From: Chromatiaceae bacterium
Lineage (GTDB): Bacteria; Pseudomonadota; Gammaproteobacteria; Chromatiales; Chromatiaceae
DNA length: 64,000 nt
Assembly (NCBI GenBank): GCA_024235255.1
Contig: JACKMT010000003.1
Location: forward strand, 585,648 to 649,647
Reading direction: 5' to 3'
Below the pieces are notes generated by a model, which worked only from the letters and a program-made list of their open reading frames with translations, had not been told where the DNA came from and ran no database searches. Made by a program: the position numbers and the translations under genes. Below, in pieces: positions 17,101 through 24,557 of the stretch. Position 1 is the first letter of the stretch. Every line of letters begins with the position of its first letter.

Positions 17101-17518
17101 TGGCGGCGGTCAACCGCTCTTTCCCGGTCAGCTCCTTGATATAGCCGTACTTCGCCGGTGAATAGAAGGCGCTCTGCACCGCCAGCAGGAAGGTCAGACC
17201 GAACGAAAAGTGAAACCAGCCGAGATAGTAGGAGAGGGTGATGAGCAGTGTCAGTCCCACCGCGGCGGCGGCGCTGATCTGCATGACCTTCGGTTTACGG
17301 TACTTGTCGGCGAGAAAACCGGCCGGGCTGAAGAGCAGCACGAATGGCAGCAGGATTAGCGCGTTGACGATCGCGGTCAGAATGATCTGAGTCTGCCCAT
17401 CGTAGATTTTGAACACCGTGTTCTGAATCAGAATCTTGTGCCCCAGATCGACAAAGGCGTTAAAAAATATGATTAGAATGAAGGGGAGGAAGCCGGTGAT
17501 TTTGAAAAGCTTTTCCAT
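14063..17518 (-). CDS. aas: Fused LplT-like transporter / PlsC acyltransferase / acyl-ACP synthetase (Aas type)
   Basis: A 1,151-aa three-part protein. Residues 1-400 are a major-facilitator transporter resembling the lysophospholipid flippase LplT. Residues about 425-620 are a PlsC-type acyltransferase with NHISWLD (His-x4-Asp site, near 455) and FPEGAISRNG. Residues about 640-1150 are an AMP-forming acyl synthetase with ILFSSGSEGEPKGVV (near 795), YEGYGTTETTP and YKTGDKGHLDEDGFLTIVD. In E. coli LplT and Aas together import and re-acylate lysophosphatidylethanolamine; here the chain combines both. It lies downstream of a TetR gene on the same strand (38-bp gap) and once preceded the amidohydrolase. 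Confidence 0.92.
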   Translation of the reverse strand: MEKLFKITGFLPFILIIFFNAFVDLGHKILIQNTVFKIYDGQTQIILTAIVNALILLPFVLLFSPAGFLADKYRKPKVMQISAAAAVGLTLLITLSYYLGWFHFSFGLTFLLAVQSAFYSPAKYGYIKELTGKERLTAANAAVQAVTIVAILSGIFVFSVLFEQGLAGVAYRSESQVLQAIAPLGWVLVVCSLLEFLLTLKLQPTPAEAPDRRFEWQDYGSGRYLRGNFGKLLDNRVIWLSIVGLSVFWGISQVVLAAFPAFAKESLALTNTVVIQGLMACSGIGIIVGSLLAGKASKHHIETGLVPLGALGIVAALFFLPQISSNGLLVIDFLLLGISGGLFIVPLNALIQFHARDSELGTVLAGNNWVQNLVMLGFLGLTVLFAVKGLESAGLLHLLTLTALVGAVYTVYQLPQSLVRLVIARLFASTHRIEVLGFDNLPGQGGVLMLGNHISWLDWAMIQIACPRPVRFVMHRGIYQRWYLKWFLDLFGVIPIAGGNSKESLNRINGLLRAGEVVCLFPEGAISRNGQLGEFKRGYERVIDGVDGVILPFYLRGLWGSRFSRSSEKLQELRNTRLRSDVIVAFGKPLPLATPAHELKRRVFDLSIDTWEKHTRTLDPIPLAWMRTAKRRGGRLCLADALGGTALSGYKTLTGVIAFSRLIAQRSPEPNVGLLLPTSSAGVIANMAALLRGKTLVNLNYTASLPALQSAVRKANIQTVYTSSRFIKKLEQRGVDLSDLLAGVRVYFLEDLNEEIGTFTRLTLLTASVLLPARLLFALFGHPVGLEQPAAILFSSGSEGEPKGVVLSHRNIMGNIRQVSDVLDTRHEDVVMATLPLFHAFGLTVTGLLPMVEGIPAVCHPDPTDALTIAKAIAKYQATVFCGTSTFLRLFTLNRRIHRLMLDSLRVVVAGAEKLSPEVRDAFKLKFNKEIYEGYGTTETTPVASVNIPDRIDPEDWKVQQGSKPGSVGLPLPGGSFRIVDPGTLQTLPVNEDGLILFGGTQVMLGYLDDPAKTAEAIIELDGRRWYKTGDKGHLDEDGFLTIVDRYSRFAKIGGEMISLGAVEAAIGKLLPENAEVLATALPDGKKGEKVVLLFAGNIALDELKRLIDQSGLNPLMRPAELIPVEAIPKLGSGKNDFSQAKRLALETVAA

Positions 17519-17556
17519 CGCTATGATCCTCTACGATTGAATGTGGTATGCGTGGT

Positions 17557-18165
17557 TTAGTTGCAGCCGCTGATGAAGCCGTCCAAAAAGTTGTCCATCA
17601 GAAATTGGGTCAGCTGCTGTACCGAACTGACGCCCGCTATATCCAGTCTGTCAGTGATCGCCAGAATGCAGATACCGTGCACACCGCTCCATAGCGCGCG
17701 CGCGGCTTGAGCGATCTCGTTAGCGCTGTGCTCTCCGGCCAGCGGTTCGAGCCGTGCCTCCACCAGCGCGAACATGCGCTCCACCTTCACCCGGAACCAT
17801 GCGGGCGTCTCCTGCTCCGGCGGGAAGCGGTGTTCGAAGATCATTCCCCAGCGGTGAGGATCCTCGTTCGCGAACCGGATATAGCTGTGGCCCAGTTGCA
17901 GCAACCGTTCTCTTGCCGGTGCGTGCGCGCTCTGCTCCTGCAGCATCTGGGCGTGCAGGCGGTCCAGCGTACGGCTGTTGACCTGAAGAATCAGATCATC
18001 CAGGTTGTCGAACACCAGATAGAGCGTGCCGACGGTGTAGCCGATGGCGCCGGCTACCTTGCGTGCGCTGAGACCGCCGTACCCCTGCTCGCGGACGATC
18101 TTCTCGGCCGCCGACAGCGCCATCTCATGGATCTCTTCGCGGCTGTGGTCGCTGCGTCGTGCCAT
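17557..18165 (-). CDS. TetR-family transcriptional regulator
   Basis: DNA-binding repressor, 202 aa. The N-terminal helix-turn-helix is clear: IVREQGYGGLSARKVAGAIG then YTVGTLYLVFDNLDDLI (residues about 20-60). The C-terminal ligand domain is typical in length and unassignable. The start at 18165 has AAAGGAG seven bases upstream; an upstream ATG at 18201 is less likely. Four copies of one palindrome fill the space between this gene and the divergent VIT-vWA gene, so it probably represses itself, the downstream fusion gene and the divergent operon. Acyl-CoA-type ligands would suit the neighbour but are a guess. Confidence 0.9.
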   Translation of the reverse strand: MARRSDHSREEIHEMALSAAEKIVREQGYGGLSARKVAGAIGYTVGTLYLVFDNLDDLILQVNSRTLDRLHAQMLQEQSAHAPARERLLQLGHSYIRFANEDPHRWGMIFEHRFPPEQETPAWFRVKVERMFALVEARLEPLAGEHSANEIAQAARALWSGVHGICILAITDRLDIAGVSSVQQLTQFLMDNFLDGFISGCN

Positions 18166-18210
18166 ATTGTTCACTCCTTTTGGGCCGATGATAAAACACA
18201 AATCTGTTAT

Positions 18211-18223
18211 TGAACAGTGTTTA
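18211..18223. promoter_or_regulatory. TetR-type operator-like palindrome, site 1
   Basis: TGAACAGTGTTTA, fitting TRAAC-N3-GTTYA. It is 46 bases upstream of the TetR start codon, so it likely overlaps the leftward promoter. Confidence 0.72.
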
Positions 18224-18243
18224 TAACTGTGCTATAAAGTAAC

Positions 18244-18256
18244 TGAACATCGTTCA
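18244..18256. promoter_or_regulatory. TetR-type operator-like palindrome, site 2
   Basis: TGAACATCGTTCA, the most symmetrical of the four (TGAAC-N3-GTTCA). Its centre is 33 bp from site 1, about three helical turns. Confidence 0.78.
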
Positions 18257-18302
18257 TAATTCAATACCAATCCGCATGAGGCAAAATTTTCCGGAATTAA
18301 AT

Positions 18303-18315
18303 TGAACGATGTTTA
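18303..18315. promoter_or_regulatory. TetR-type operator-like palindrome, site 3
   Basis: TGAACGATGTTTA, the same consensus in the intergenic region, flanked by AT-rich sequence (AAT on the left, TTAAT on the right). Confidence 0.72.
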
Positions 18316-18375
18316 TTAATTGACTCGGTCCATTTAACTGCGTTTGTTGTGACGGGATCGATTCTAAAATTAAAT

Positions 18376-18388
18376 TAAACAGTGTTCA
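18376..18388. promoter_or_regulatory. TetR-type operator-like palindrome, site 4
   Basis: TAAACAGTGTTCA, ending six bases before the ribosome-binding site AAGGAG of the VIT-vWA gene. A repressor here would block transcription of the rightward operon. Confidence 0.72.
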
Positions 18389-18407
18389 TAATAAAGGAGC
18401 AACAGTG

Positions 18408-20498
18408 ATGAAACGACATCTGATACAAAACGCGTGGCACGGCCTACTCCTCACGGCAATGCTGATGCTGGCCGCACCTCTGCAGGCCGCCGGACTGCTG
18501 CAGCCCAGCGATGGCAGTCTGCCGCCGTTGGAGATAAAGGACCATAACGTCGAGGTTGTGATCGAGGACGGCTACGCCATCACCCGGATCGAGCAGCTGT
18601 TCCACAATCCGCATAACCGCGATCTGGAGGCGCTTTACTCGTTCCCGGTGCCGGCGCACGGATCGGTCGCCGAATTCACCCTCTGGATCGACGGCAAGCC
18701 GGTCACGGGAGAGGTGCTGGAACGCGAGCAGGCCCAACAGGTATACCAGGAGGAGAAGGCTGCCGGCCGGGAGGCCGGTATCACCGAAAAGGATAGCTAC
18801 AAGACTTTTGACGTCAGGGTCGCTCCGGTGCGAGCCGGGCAGGATACCCGGATCCGTCTGGTCTACCTGCAGCCGGCGCAGGTCGATACCGGCATCGGCC
18901 GCTACATCTATCCGTTGGAGGAGGGGGGCGTCGATGAGGAGAAACTGGCGTTCTGGACCGCCAACGAGAAGGTGAGCCGGAATTTCAGCTTCGATCTGCA
19001 GCTCCGCTCCGCCTATCCGGTGGAGGCGCTGCGCATGCCCAATCAGCCGCAGGCGCAAATCCAGCAGCTGAGCGACGGCGAGTGGCGGGTCAACCTGGGC
19101 AGCGTCCCGGCGGGACCCTTTGACGCGGCGGCGGCTGACAACTCAAACGATGGGCTGCTGGAGAACCGGTCAGCGGTGAACAGATTGAAATCCACCGCTT
19201 TTACGCTGGACCAGGATCTGGTGGTTTACTGGCGCCACCGGGCGGGTCTGCCGGGCAGCGTCGATCTGATCGCCCACAAACCGGAGGGCAGGGATCGCGG
19301 CACCTTCATGCTGGTGGTCACCCCCGGAGAGGATCTGCAGCCGATCAACGAGGGCAAGGACTGGGTCTTCGTGCTGGATATCTCCGGTTCCATGCAGGGC
19401 AAGTTCGCCACGCTGGCCGACGGTGTGCAGCGGGCGTTGCAGCAGCTGCGCCAGTCGGATCGTTTTCGCATCGTACTGTTCAACAGCAACAGTAGCGAGC
19501 TGACACCGGGTTTCGTCAATGCCACATCGGAGGCGGTGGCGCATTACAGCCAGGCGCTGGCATCGATCTCGCCTAATCAGGGCACTAATCTGTACGCGGG
19601 CATCAGTCAGGGCCTGGATGCGCTGGATGCGGATCGCACCAGTGCGCTGGTGCTGGTCACCGACGGGGTGGCCAATCTGGGCGAGACCCGCCAGCGCCAG
19701 TTCATCGAGCTGATCAAGCGGCGCGACATTCGCCTGTTCACCTTCGTGATGGGCAACAGCGCCAACCGGCCGCTGCTGGAGACAATGACCAAGGCGTCCA
19801 ACGGCTTTGCGATCAGCATCTCCAACAGCGACGATATCGTCGGTCAGCTGCTGGCGGCTTCGGCCAAGGTGACTCATCAGGCGCTGCATGGTGTCGAGCT
19901 GCACATCGCCGGTGTGAAGACCGCCGATATCACCCCGCAGCAGATCGGCAGCCTCTATCGGGGGCAGCAGCTGGTGCTGCTCGGACACTACTGGGGCGAG
20001 GGGATGGCGGAGGTCGAGCTCAGCGGCCGCATATCGGGAGCGCCCAAGTCCTATAGGACCCAATTCTCGTTTCCGGCGGTGGCTACCGAGAATCCCGAGA
20101 TTGAGCGTCTGTGGGCGTACGCTTCGATTGAACAGGCGATGCAGCAGATCAACGACTTCGGAGAAAAGGCGGATCTGCGGCAGGCGGTCACCGATCTGGG
20201 TGTGGAGTATGGGCTGGTGACCGAATATACCGCCATGCTGGTGGTTCGCGACGAAGTGTTTGCACAGCGCGGGATCGAGCGTAGTAACCGGCAACGGTTG
20301 GCCGTCGAGCAGGCCGCACAGCAGCAGCGTGCCAGCCGGACGGCACCTTCGCGGCGGGTGGATACGCAGCAGCCGATGTATAACAGCAGCCGCGCCTCGC
20401 ATAGCGGCAGCGGTGCGCTGGATGTCTGGAGTCTGCTGCTGATACTGCCTATCGCCTGGCTGGCACTATGCCGGCAAAATCCGGCAGCGGCGGAATAG
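18408..20498 (+). CDS. VIT and von Willebrand A domain surface protein with GlyGly-CTERM-like tail
   Basis: Exported protein, 696 aa. Residues 1-27 are a signal peptide ending PLQAA. A VIT domain (about 35-165) includes VEVVIEDGYAITRIEQLFHN and YSFPVPAHGSVAEFTL. A vWA domain starts near 318 with a complete metal site (VLDISGSMQGK, GTNLYAGISQ, LVTDGVANLGE). The C-terminus is a Ser/Gly-rich spacer, then GALDVWSLLLILPIAWLALC and a short polar end: one hydrophobic helix of the kind recognised by rhombosortase. Proteins of this architecture in marine proteobacteria usually end in a sortase signal. No LPxTG-like motif is present. RBS AAGGAG is eight bases before the ATG. Partners of the vWA domain are unknown. 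Confidence 0.9.
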   Translation: MKRHLIQNAWHGLLLTAMLMLAAPLQAAGLLQPSDGSLPPLEIKDHNVEVVIEDGYAITRIEQLFHNPHNRDLEALYSFPVPAHGSVAEFTLWIDGKPVTGEVLEREQAQQVYQEEKAAGREAGITEKDSYKTFDVRVAPVRAGQDTRIRLVYLQPAQVDTGIGRYIYPLEEGGVDEEKLAFWTANEKVSRNFSFDLQLRSAYPVEALRMPNQPQAQIQQLSDGEWRVNLGSVPAGPFDAAAADNSNDGLLENRSAVNRLKSTAFTLDQDLVVYWRHRAGLPGSVDLIAHKPEGRDRGTFMLVVTPGEDLQPINEGKDWVFVLDISGSMQGKFATLADGVQRALQQLRQSDRFRIVLFNSNSSELTPGFVNATSEAVAHYSQALASISPNQGTNLYAGISQGLDALDADRTSALVLVTDGVANLGETRQRQFIELIKRRDIRLFTFVMGNSANRPLLETMTKASNGFAISISNSDDIVGQLLAASAKVTHQALHGVELHIAGVKTADITPQQIGSLYRGQQLVLLGHYWGEGMAEVELSGRISGAPKSYRTQFSFPAVATENPEIERLWAYASIEQAMQQINDFGEKADLRQAVTDLGVEYGLVTEYTAMLVVRDEVFAQRGIERSNRQRLAVEQAAQQQRASRTAPSRRVDTQQPMYNSSRASHSGSGALDVWSLLLILPIAWLALCRQNPAAAE

Positions 20499-21130
20499 TG
20501 GGCTCGTCGTTTTCATTCACTTGGAGCCATGGCGGTGTAGCGCCGCCATGGCGCAGTCTGCTGCTGACCACCCTGGTGCTGGCCGGTAACCTGCTGCTGG
20601 GCGCCGCTCCAGAGGCTTGGGTGTTCGACCGGGTCGCGATCGGCGATGGGGAACTCTGGCGGCTGGTCACCGGGCACTGGGTGCACAGCGACTTCGCACA
20701 TGCGCTCTGGGATATCGCGGCACTGGGGCTGCTCTCGGCGCTGTTCGAGAAGCGGTTGCGGGGAAAGCTGCTGCTGGTGCTGGGTGTGGGTACCCTGGGA
20801 GTGGACAGCTGGCTCTGGTGGGGCAGTGAAACGCTGCGGTTTTACTGCGGCCTCTCCGGTATATTGAACACGCTGCTTGCTGTGGGGCTGATTCAACTTT
20901 GGCGCGACACGCACCATCCGCTGGTATGGCTTACCGGGCTTGGCGCCGCAGCGAAAATCTGTGTCGAAATGTTTGCCGGCCAGGCACTGTTGACCCAAAC
21001 AGCTTGGCCCAGTGTACCGGAAGCCCATGCAGTGGGGTTTCTATGTGGCGTGGCGCTGGGGCTCAGGCGATGCCCAACTACATGTTCGGATAGTTTGGTC
21101 CGCCCGATCCCTCCGGTGTCACCCAGGTGA
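20468..21130 (+). CDS. Rhombosortase (rhomboid-like intramembrane protease)
   Basis: Multi-pass membrane serine protease of the rhombosortase type, 220 aa. Diagnostic stretches are WRLVTGHWVHSDFAHALWDI (about residue 62-81), the catalytic serine in YCGLSGILN (near 127) and the catalytic histidine in EAHAVGFLCGVALG (near 186). This family cleaves GlyGly-CTERM tails of exported proteins. The gene overlaps the end of the VIT-vWA gene, whose tail is a plausible substrate, so the two form an enzyme-substrate pair. The ATG at 20468 gives a 31-base overlap; a GTG at 20498 in the same frame is an alternative start. Its last 53 bases overlap the convergent ETF-QO gene. Confidence 0.85.
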   Translation: MPAKSGSGGIVGSSFSFTWSHGGVAPPWRSLLLTTLVLAGNLLLGAAPEAWVFDRVAIGDGELWRLVTGHWVHSDFAHALWDIAALGLLSALFEKRLRGKLLLVLGVGTLGVDSWLWWGSETLRFYCGLSGILNTLLAVGLIQLWRDTHHPLVWLTGLGAAAKICVEMFAGQALLTQTAWPSVPEAHAVGFLCGVALGLRRCPTTCSDSLVRPIPPVSPR

Positions 21131-22727
21131 TGTTCTGCGCCGGGTCCTTGATGTCGCAGGTCTTGCAGTGGACGCAGTTCTGCGAGTTGATCCGGAACAC
21201 CGGGTTGCCCGCGTCGTCCTGCAACACCTCGTAGACGCCGGCGGGACAGTAGCGCTGCGCCGGTTCGGCGTAGCGCGGCAGGTTCTCCCGCAGCGGCAGG
21301 TCGGGATCGGCCAGTTTCAGGTGACAGGGCTGGTTCTCTTCGTGGTTGGTATTGGAGAGATAGACCGAGCTTAACTTGTCGAAACTGAGCTTGCCGTCGG
21401 GTTTGGGATATTCGATCGGCGTGCACTCTGCTGCCGGTTTCAGACACTGGTGATCCAACTTGGTGTCATGCAGTGTGAGCGGCAGCTTGCCACGGAAGAT
21501 TACCTGTTCGATCCAGTTGAACGAGCCTCCCAGAAGCGGCCCGAACTTATGCAGCGCAGGCCCGAAGTTGCGGTCCGCATGCAGTTCCGCATAGAGCCAG
21601 GAGTCACGCAAATGCTGTTCATACTGGCTCAGCTCTTCGCACCCTTCGCTGCCCGCGGAAAGCGCTGCGTGCACCGTTTCGGCTGCCAGCATGCCCGATT
21701 TCATCGCGGTGTGGCCACCCTTGATCTTGGCGAAATTCAGCGTACCCGCATCGCAGCCGATCAGCAGCCCGCCGGGAAAACTCATTTTCGGCAGGCAGTT
21801 GAGACCGCCCTTGGTCAACGCCCGGGCGCCGTAGGTGATGCGTTTGCCCCCTTCCAGATGCTGCCGCAGAACGGGATGCAGCTTGAGGCGCTGAAATTCG
21901 TCGAACGGGCTCAGATAGGGGTTGGGATAGTTCAGATCCACGATCAGCCCGACCGCCACCTGGCGCTCCTCCATGTGATAGAGAAACCAGCCGCCGTTGG
22001 TCCCTTTCTCCAGCGGCCAGCCGGAGCCGTGCACCACCAGACCCGGTTGGTGGCTCTCCGCCGGAATCTCCCACAACTCTTTGATGCCGATGCCGTAGTG
22101 CTGTGGATCGCGCCCTTGGTCCAGACTGAATCTACGAATCAACTGTTTGCCCAGGTGCCCCCTGCTGCCCTCGGCAAACAGAACGTATTTGGCGCGCAGC
22201 TCCATGCCCGGCTCGAAGCTATCCTTCTCGCTGCCGTCGGCGGCGCGCCCCATATCCCCGGTGATCACCCCTTTGACGCAGTCACCTTCCATGATCAGCT
22301 CCGCAGCCGGAAAGCCGGGGAACAGGTTGACGCCCATCGCTTCCGCCTGCTCCGCCAGCCAGCGGCAGAGGTTGCCCATGCTGATGATGTAGTTGTTCTG
22401 GTTATGCATGCTCGGCGGCACCAGAAAGCCGGGAAATTTGACTGCGCTCTTGGCGTCCTTCAGCAGGAACATCCGGTCTTCGGTAACGGGCGTGTTGAGC
22501 GGTGCGCCGTTTTTCTGCCACTCCGGGAAAAGCTCGTGCAGCGCTTTCGGATCGAGCACCGCACCGGAGAGGATATGTGACCCCACTTCCGAGCCCTTCT
22601 CCAGCACGCATACCTCAAGCGCATTGCCACTCTCCTGGCCGAGCTGCATCAGCCGGCAGGCGGCCGCCAGCCCGGCGGGTCCGGCGCCGACGATGACGAC
22701 ATCGAATTCCATCGTTTCACGCTGCAT
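21078..22727 (-). CDS. Electron transfer flavoprotein-ubiquinone oxidoreductase
   Basis: Membrane-associated flavo-iron-sulphur enzyme that passes electrons from ETF to quinone, linking fatty-acid and amino-acid oxidation to respiration; 549 aa, family length. The FAD motif is FDVVIVGAGPAGLAAACRLM, and the C-terminal 4Fe-4S site is in INSQNCVHCKTCDIKDP. The conserved C-terminus GGPNYPNM confirms an intact end. The start at 22727 follows AAAGGAG; an open frame upstream to 22772 lacks such a site. No etfAB genes are in the window. Confidence 0.95.
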   Translation of the reverse strand: MQRETMEFDVVIVGAGPAGLAAACRLMQLGQESGNALEVCVLEKGSEVGSHILSGAVLDPKALHELFPEWQKNGAPLNTPVTEDRMFLLKDAKSAVKFPGFLVPPSMHNQNNYIISMGNLCRWLAEQAEAMGVNLFPGFPAAELIMEGDCVKGVITGDMGRAADGSEKDSFEPGMELRAKYVLFAEGSRGHLGKQLIRRFSLDQGRDPQHYGIGIKELWEIPAESHQPGLVVHGSGWPLEKGTNGGWFLYHMEERQVAVGLIVDLNYPNPYLSPFDEFQRLKLHPVLRQHLEGGKRITYGARALTKGGLNCLPKMSFPGGLLIGCDAGTLNFAKIKGGHTAMKSGMLAAETVHAALSAGSEGCEELSQYEQHLRDSWLYAELHADRNFGPALHKFGPLLGGSFNWIEQVIFRGKLPLTLHDTKLDHQCLKPAAECTPIEYPKPDGKLSFDKLSSVYLSNTNHEENQPCHLKLADPDLPLRENLPRYAEPAQRYCPAGVYEVLQDDAGNPVFRINSQNCVHCKTCDIKDPAQNITWVTPEGSGGPNYPNM

Positions 22728-22862
22728 CTTCTTTTTCTCCTTTGAGAGTTGGCGCATTTGGTAACGCTTCACCTGCGACTAGCATCGGCTCGAAGCGGCG
22801 CTGCTTTGGTCAGTTCCCGGGTACCGCGTGAAGGATACGTGACTGGCCTGTCCGAGTCGAGT

Positions 22863-23714
22863 TCAGCAGACGCTGACTGCTGTTGCGTGCCTGGCGGCTA
22901 TTTCCCGGTATCGTGTTGTCTCTGCATCTTTTCCTCTTTTCGCCGCGCCCTGCGCCATGATGTGTGCTTTCTTCACCAGCATGGCTCTGGCCGCACGCAA
23001 CGCTTCGGCGCCTAATGTGCCGCTGGCGATGATCTTTTCCAGCGCGGTTATACGAAAGCGGTCCATGCCCCAGTAATGGCGGGAGAGCTGATCTGCATGG
23101 CCGCCGTATTTCACAATTTGCGGCGCAGCGACGTAAGCCACGGGGTGGGAGGCGCAGATGCGCAGCCAGAGATCGTAATCCTCGCAGGCGGGGAGCGACT
23201 CGTCGAACAACCCAACCCGGTCGAACAGCGAGCGGTGCAGCAGCGCCGACGAAGGTGAGATGACGCAGCGGGGAAGACAGCGGTGAAAGATGTAGCCGCC
23301 GCACTTGGCGTGCTGCTTCATCTGATTTACGCGCCTGCCGTTGCGGATCCAGATCTCCTCGGTATGGCAGAGCCGGAGATGCGGCAATGAAGCCAGGGTA
23401 TCGAGTTGGGAGGAGAGCTTTTCCGGGAGCCACTCGTCGTCGGAGTCGAGCAGCGCGATCCACTTGCCGCGGGCCGCTTTTATCCCCAGATTGCGCGCAC
23501 TGCTGACACCCCGATTCGGTTGAAACAGATAGCGCACTTGCGGAAACCGGCTGGTGAGCAGCTGCCGGGTGTCGTCAACGGAGCCGTCATCGACCACGAT
23601 GATCTCATCGGGCGGGTGCGTCTGCCGGACAATCGACAGCAGCGCCCGGGCCAGTGTCGCTGATCGGTTGTAAGTGGGAACAACAACGGAGATGGAGTCA
23701 GCTGCCGGAGACAA
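22863..23714 (-). CDS. Family 2 glycosyltransferase
   Basis: GT-A fold glycosyltransferase, 283 aa. The N-terminus has the donor-binding start ISVVVPTYNRSATLARAL and IIVVDDGSVDDTRQLL, followed by the metal-binding ALLDSDDEWLPEKL and a later CEDYDLWLRI. It is probably cytosolic, as no membrane segment is evident. It begins six bases after the stop of the DUF692 gene on the same strand, so they are likely cotranscribed. The sugar donor and acceptor cannot be told from sequence. Confidence 0.9.
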   Translation of the reverse strand: MSPAADSISVVVPTYNRSATLARALLSIVRQTHPPDEIIVVDDGSVDDTRQLLTSRFPQVRYLFQPNRGVSSARNLGIKAARGKWIALLDSDDEWLPEKLSSQLDTLASLPHLRLCHTEEIWIRNGRRVNQMKQHAKCGGYIFHRCLPRCVISPSSALLHRSLFDRVGLFDESLPACEDYDLWLRICASHPVAYVAAPQIVKYGGHADQLSRHYWGMDRFRITALEKIIASGTLGAEALRAARAMLVKKAHIMAQGAAKRGKDAETTRYREIAARHATAVSVC

Positions 23715-23720
23715 ACCGTG

Positions 23721-24557
23721 TTATCCACCCTCGGCAGACAACACTTCAGCCGCATGACAGCGGGCCTTGTGCAGTTCGTCCACCATTTCATCCAGCGGTG
23801 CGATGGTATCCATGCGTTCGATCATGGTCGCTACCGGACCGAAGCGCTGCAGTGCGCCGGTATAAAGATTCCAGATGGGATCGGCATGGTACTGGGCGGC
23901 CTCATCCTCTGCGCCGCACAGAATCACGGCGCCCGCCAGATGGATCTGCCGGACCCTCTGCTGCGGCAGCTTCCAGAGGTACTTGAGCGGATCGAAGCCC
24001 TGGTTGACGCTGCTGGCGTGAAGATTGGCCACATCCAGCAGAATCAGCGAGTCGGATTGCTCAGCCACCGCTTGCAGAAACTCCGCCTCGGGTATCTCCG
24101 GCGTCTGGTCCGCGCGCTCCATGGGTACATTCTCAAATAATACCTGCCGCCCCAGGTAGTGTTGAATTTCCCGGATTCTCGGTACGATGTGGTCTAGTGC
24201 TTCTTCAGAGTATGGTAGCGGCAGCATGCGGCCCTGCACGTCGTCGGCGCCGCTCCAGCAGAGGTGATCCGAGACCCACGCCGGCTGCAGCCGATCGATC
24301 AGATTTTTCAACCTGGCCAGATATTTCATGTCCACGGGCCAGGGGCTGCCGATGGCCAGCGAAATACCGTGCATCACAATTGGATATGATTCACGGACCT
24401 GCTCAAGTTTGCGTAAATCCTGGTCCAGCCCACCCAAGTAGTTCTCGGAAATAATTTCAAACCAGTCAACATCGGGGCGCCGCTGCAGCACCTGTGGCAG
24501 GTATTCCCTGCGCAGCCGCAATCCGAATCCCAGGTAAGCTATTTTGTTCATCTCCAT
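23721..24557 (-). CDS. DUF692 / MNIO-family enzyme
   Basis: TIM-barrel protein of the DUF692 family, now recognised as multinuclear non-haem iron oxidases (MNIO; relatives MbnB and BufB modify cysteines in peptides); 278 aa. Family stretches are WFEIISENYL, VMHGISLAIGSPW, WVSDHLCWSG, VLFENVPM, LLDVANLHASSVNQG and VRQIHLAGA, supplying the His, Asp and Glu metal ligands. The usual partners (a short Cys-bearing precursor and a DUF2063 protein) are not next to it; instead a glycosyltransferase follows at once. The ATG at 24551 is an alternative start. Confidence 0.88.
   Translation of the reverse strand: MEMNKIAYLGFGLRLRREYLPQVLQRRPDVDWFEIISENYLGGLDQDLRKLEQVRESYPIVMHGISLAIGSPWPVDMKYLARLKNLIDRLQPAWVSDHLCWSGADDVQGRMLPLPYSEEALDHIVPRIREIQHYLGRQVLFENVPMERADQTPEIPEAEFLQAVAEQSDSLILLDVANLHASSVNQGFDPLKYLWKLPQQRVRQIHLAGAVILCGAEDEAAQYHADPIWNLYTGALQRFGPVATMIERMDTIAPLDEMVDELHKARCHAAEVLSAEGG

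Noticed and set aside
19170..20402. Leftward open frame of 410 codons opposite the VIT-vWA gene
   Set aside because: Antisense shadow; the sense frame has a signal peptide, metal-site motifs and a ribosome-binding site.
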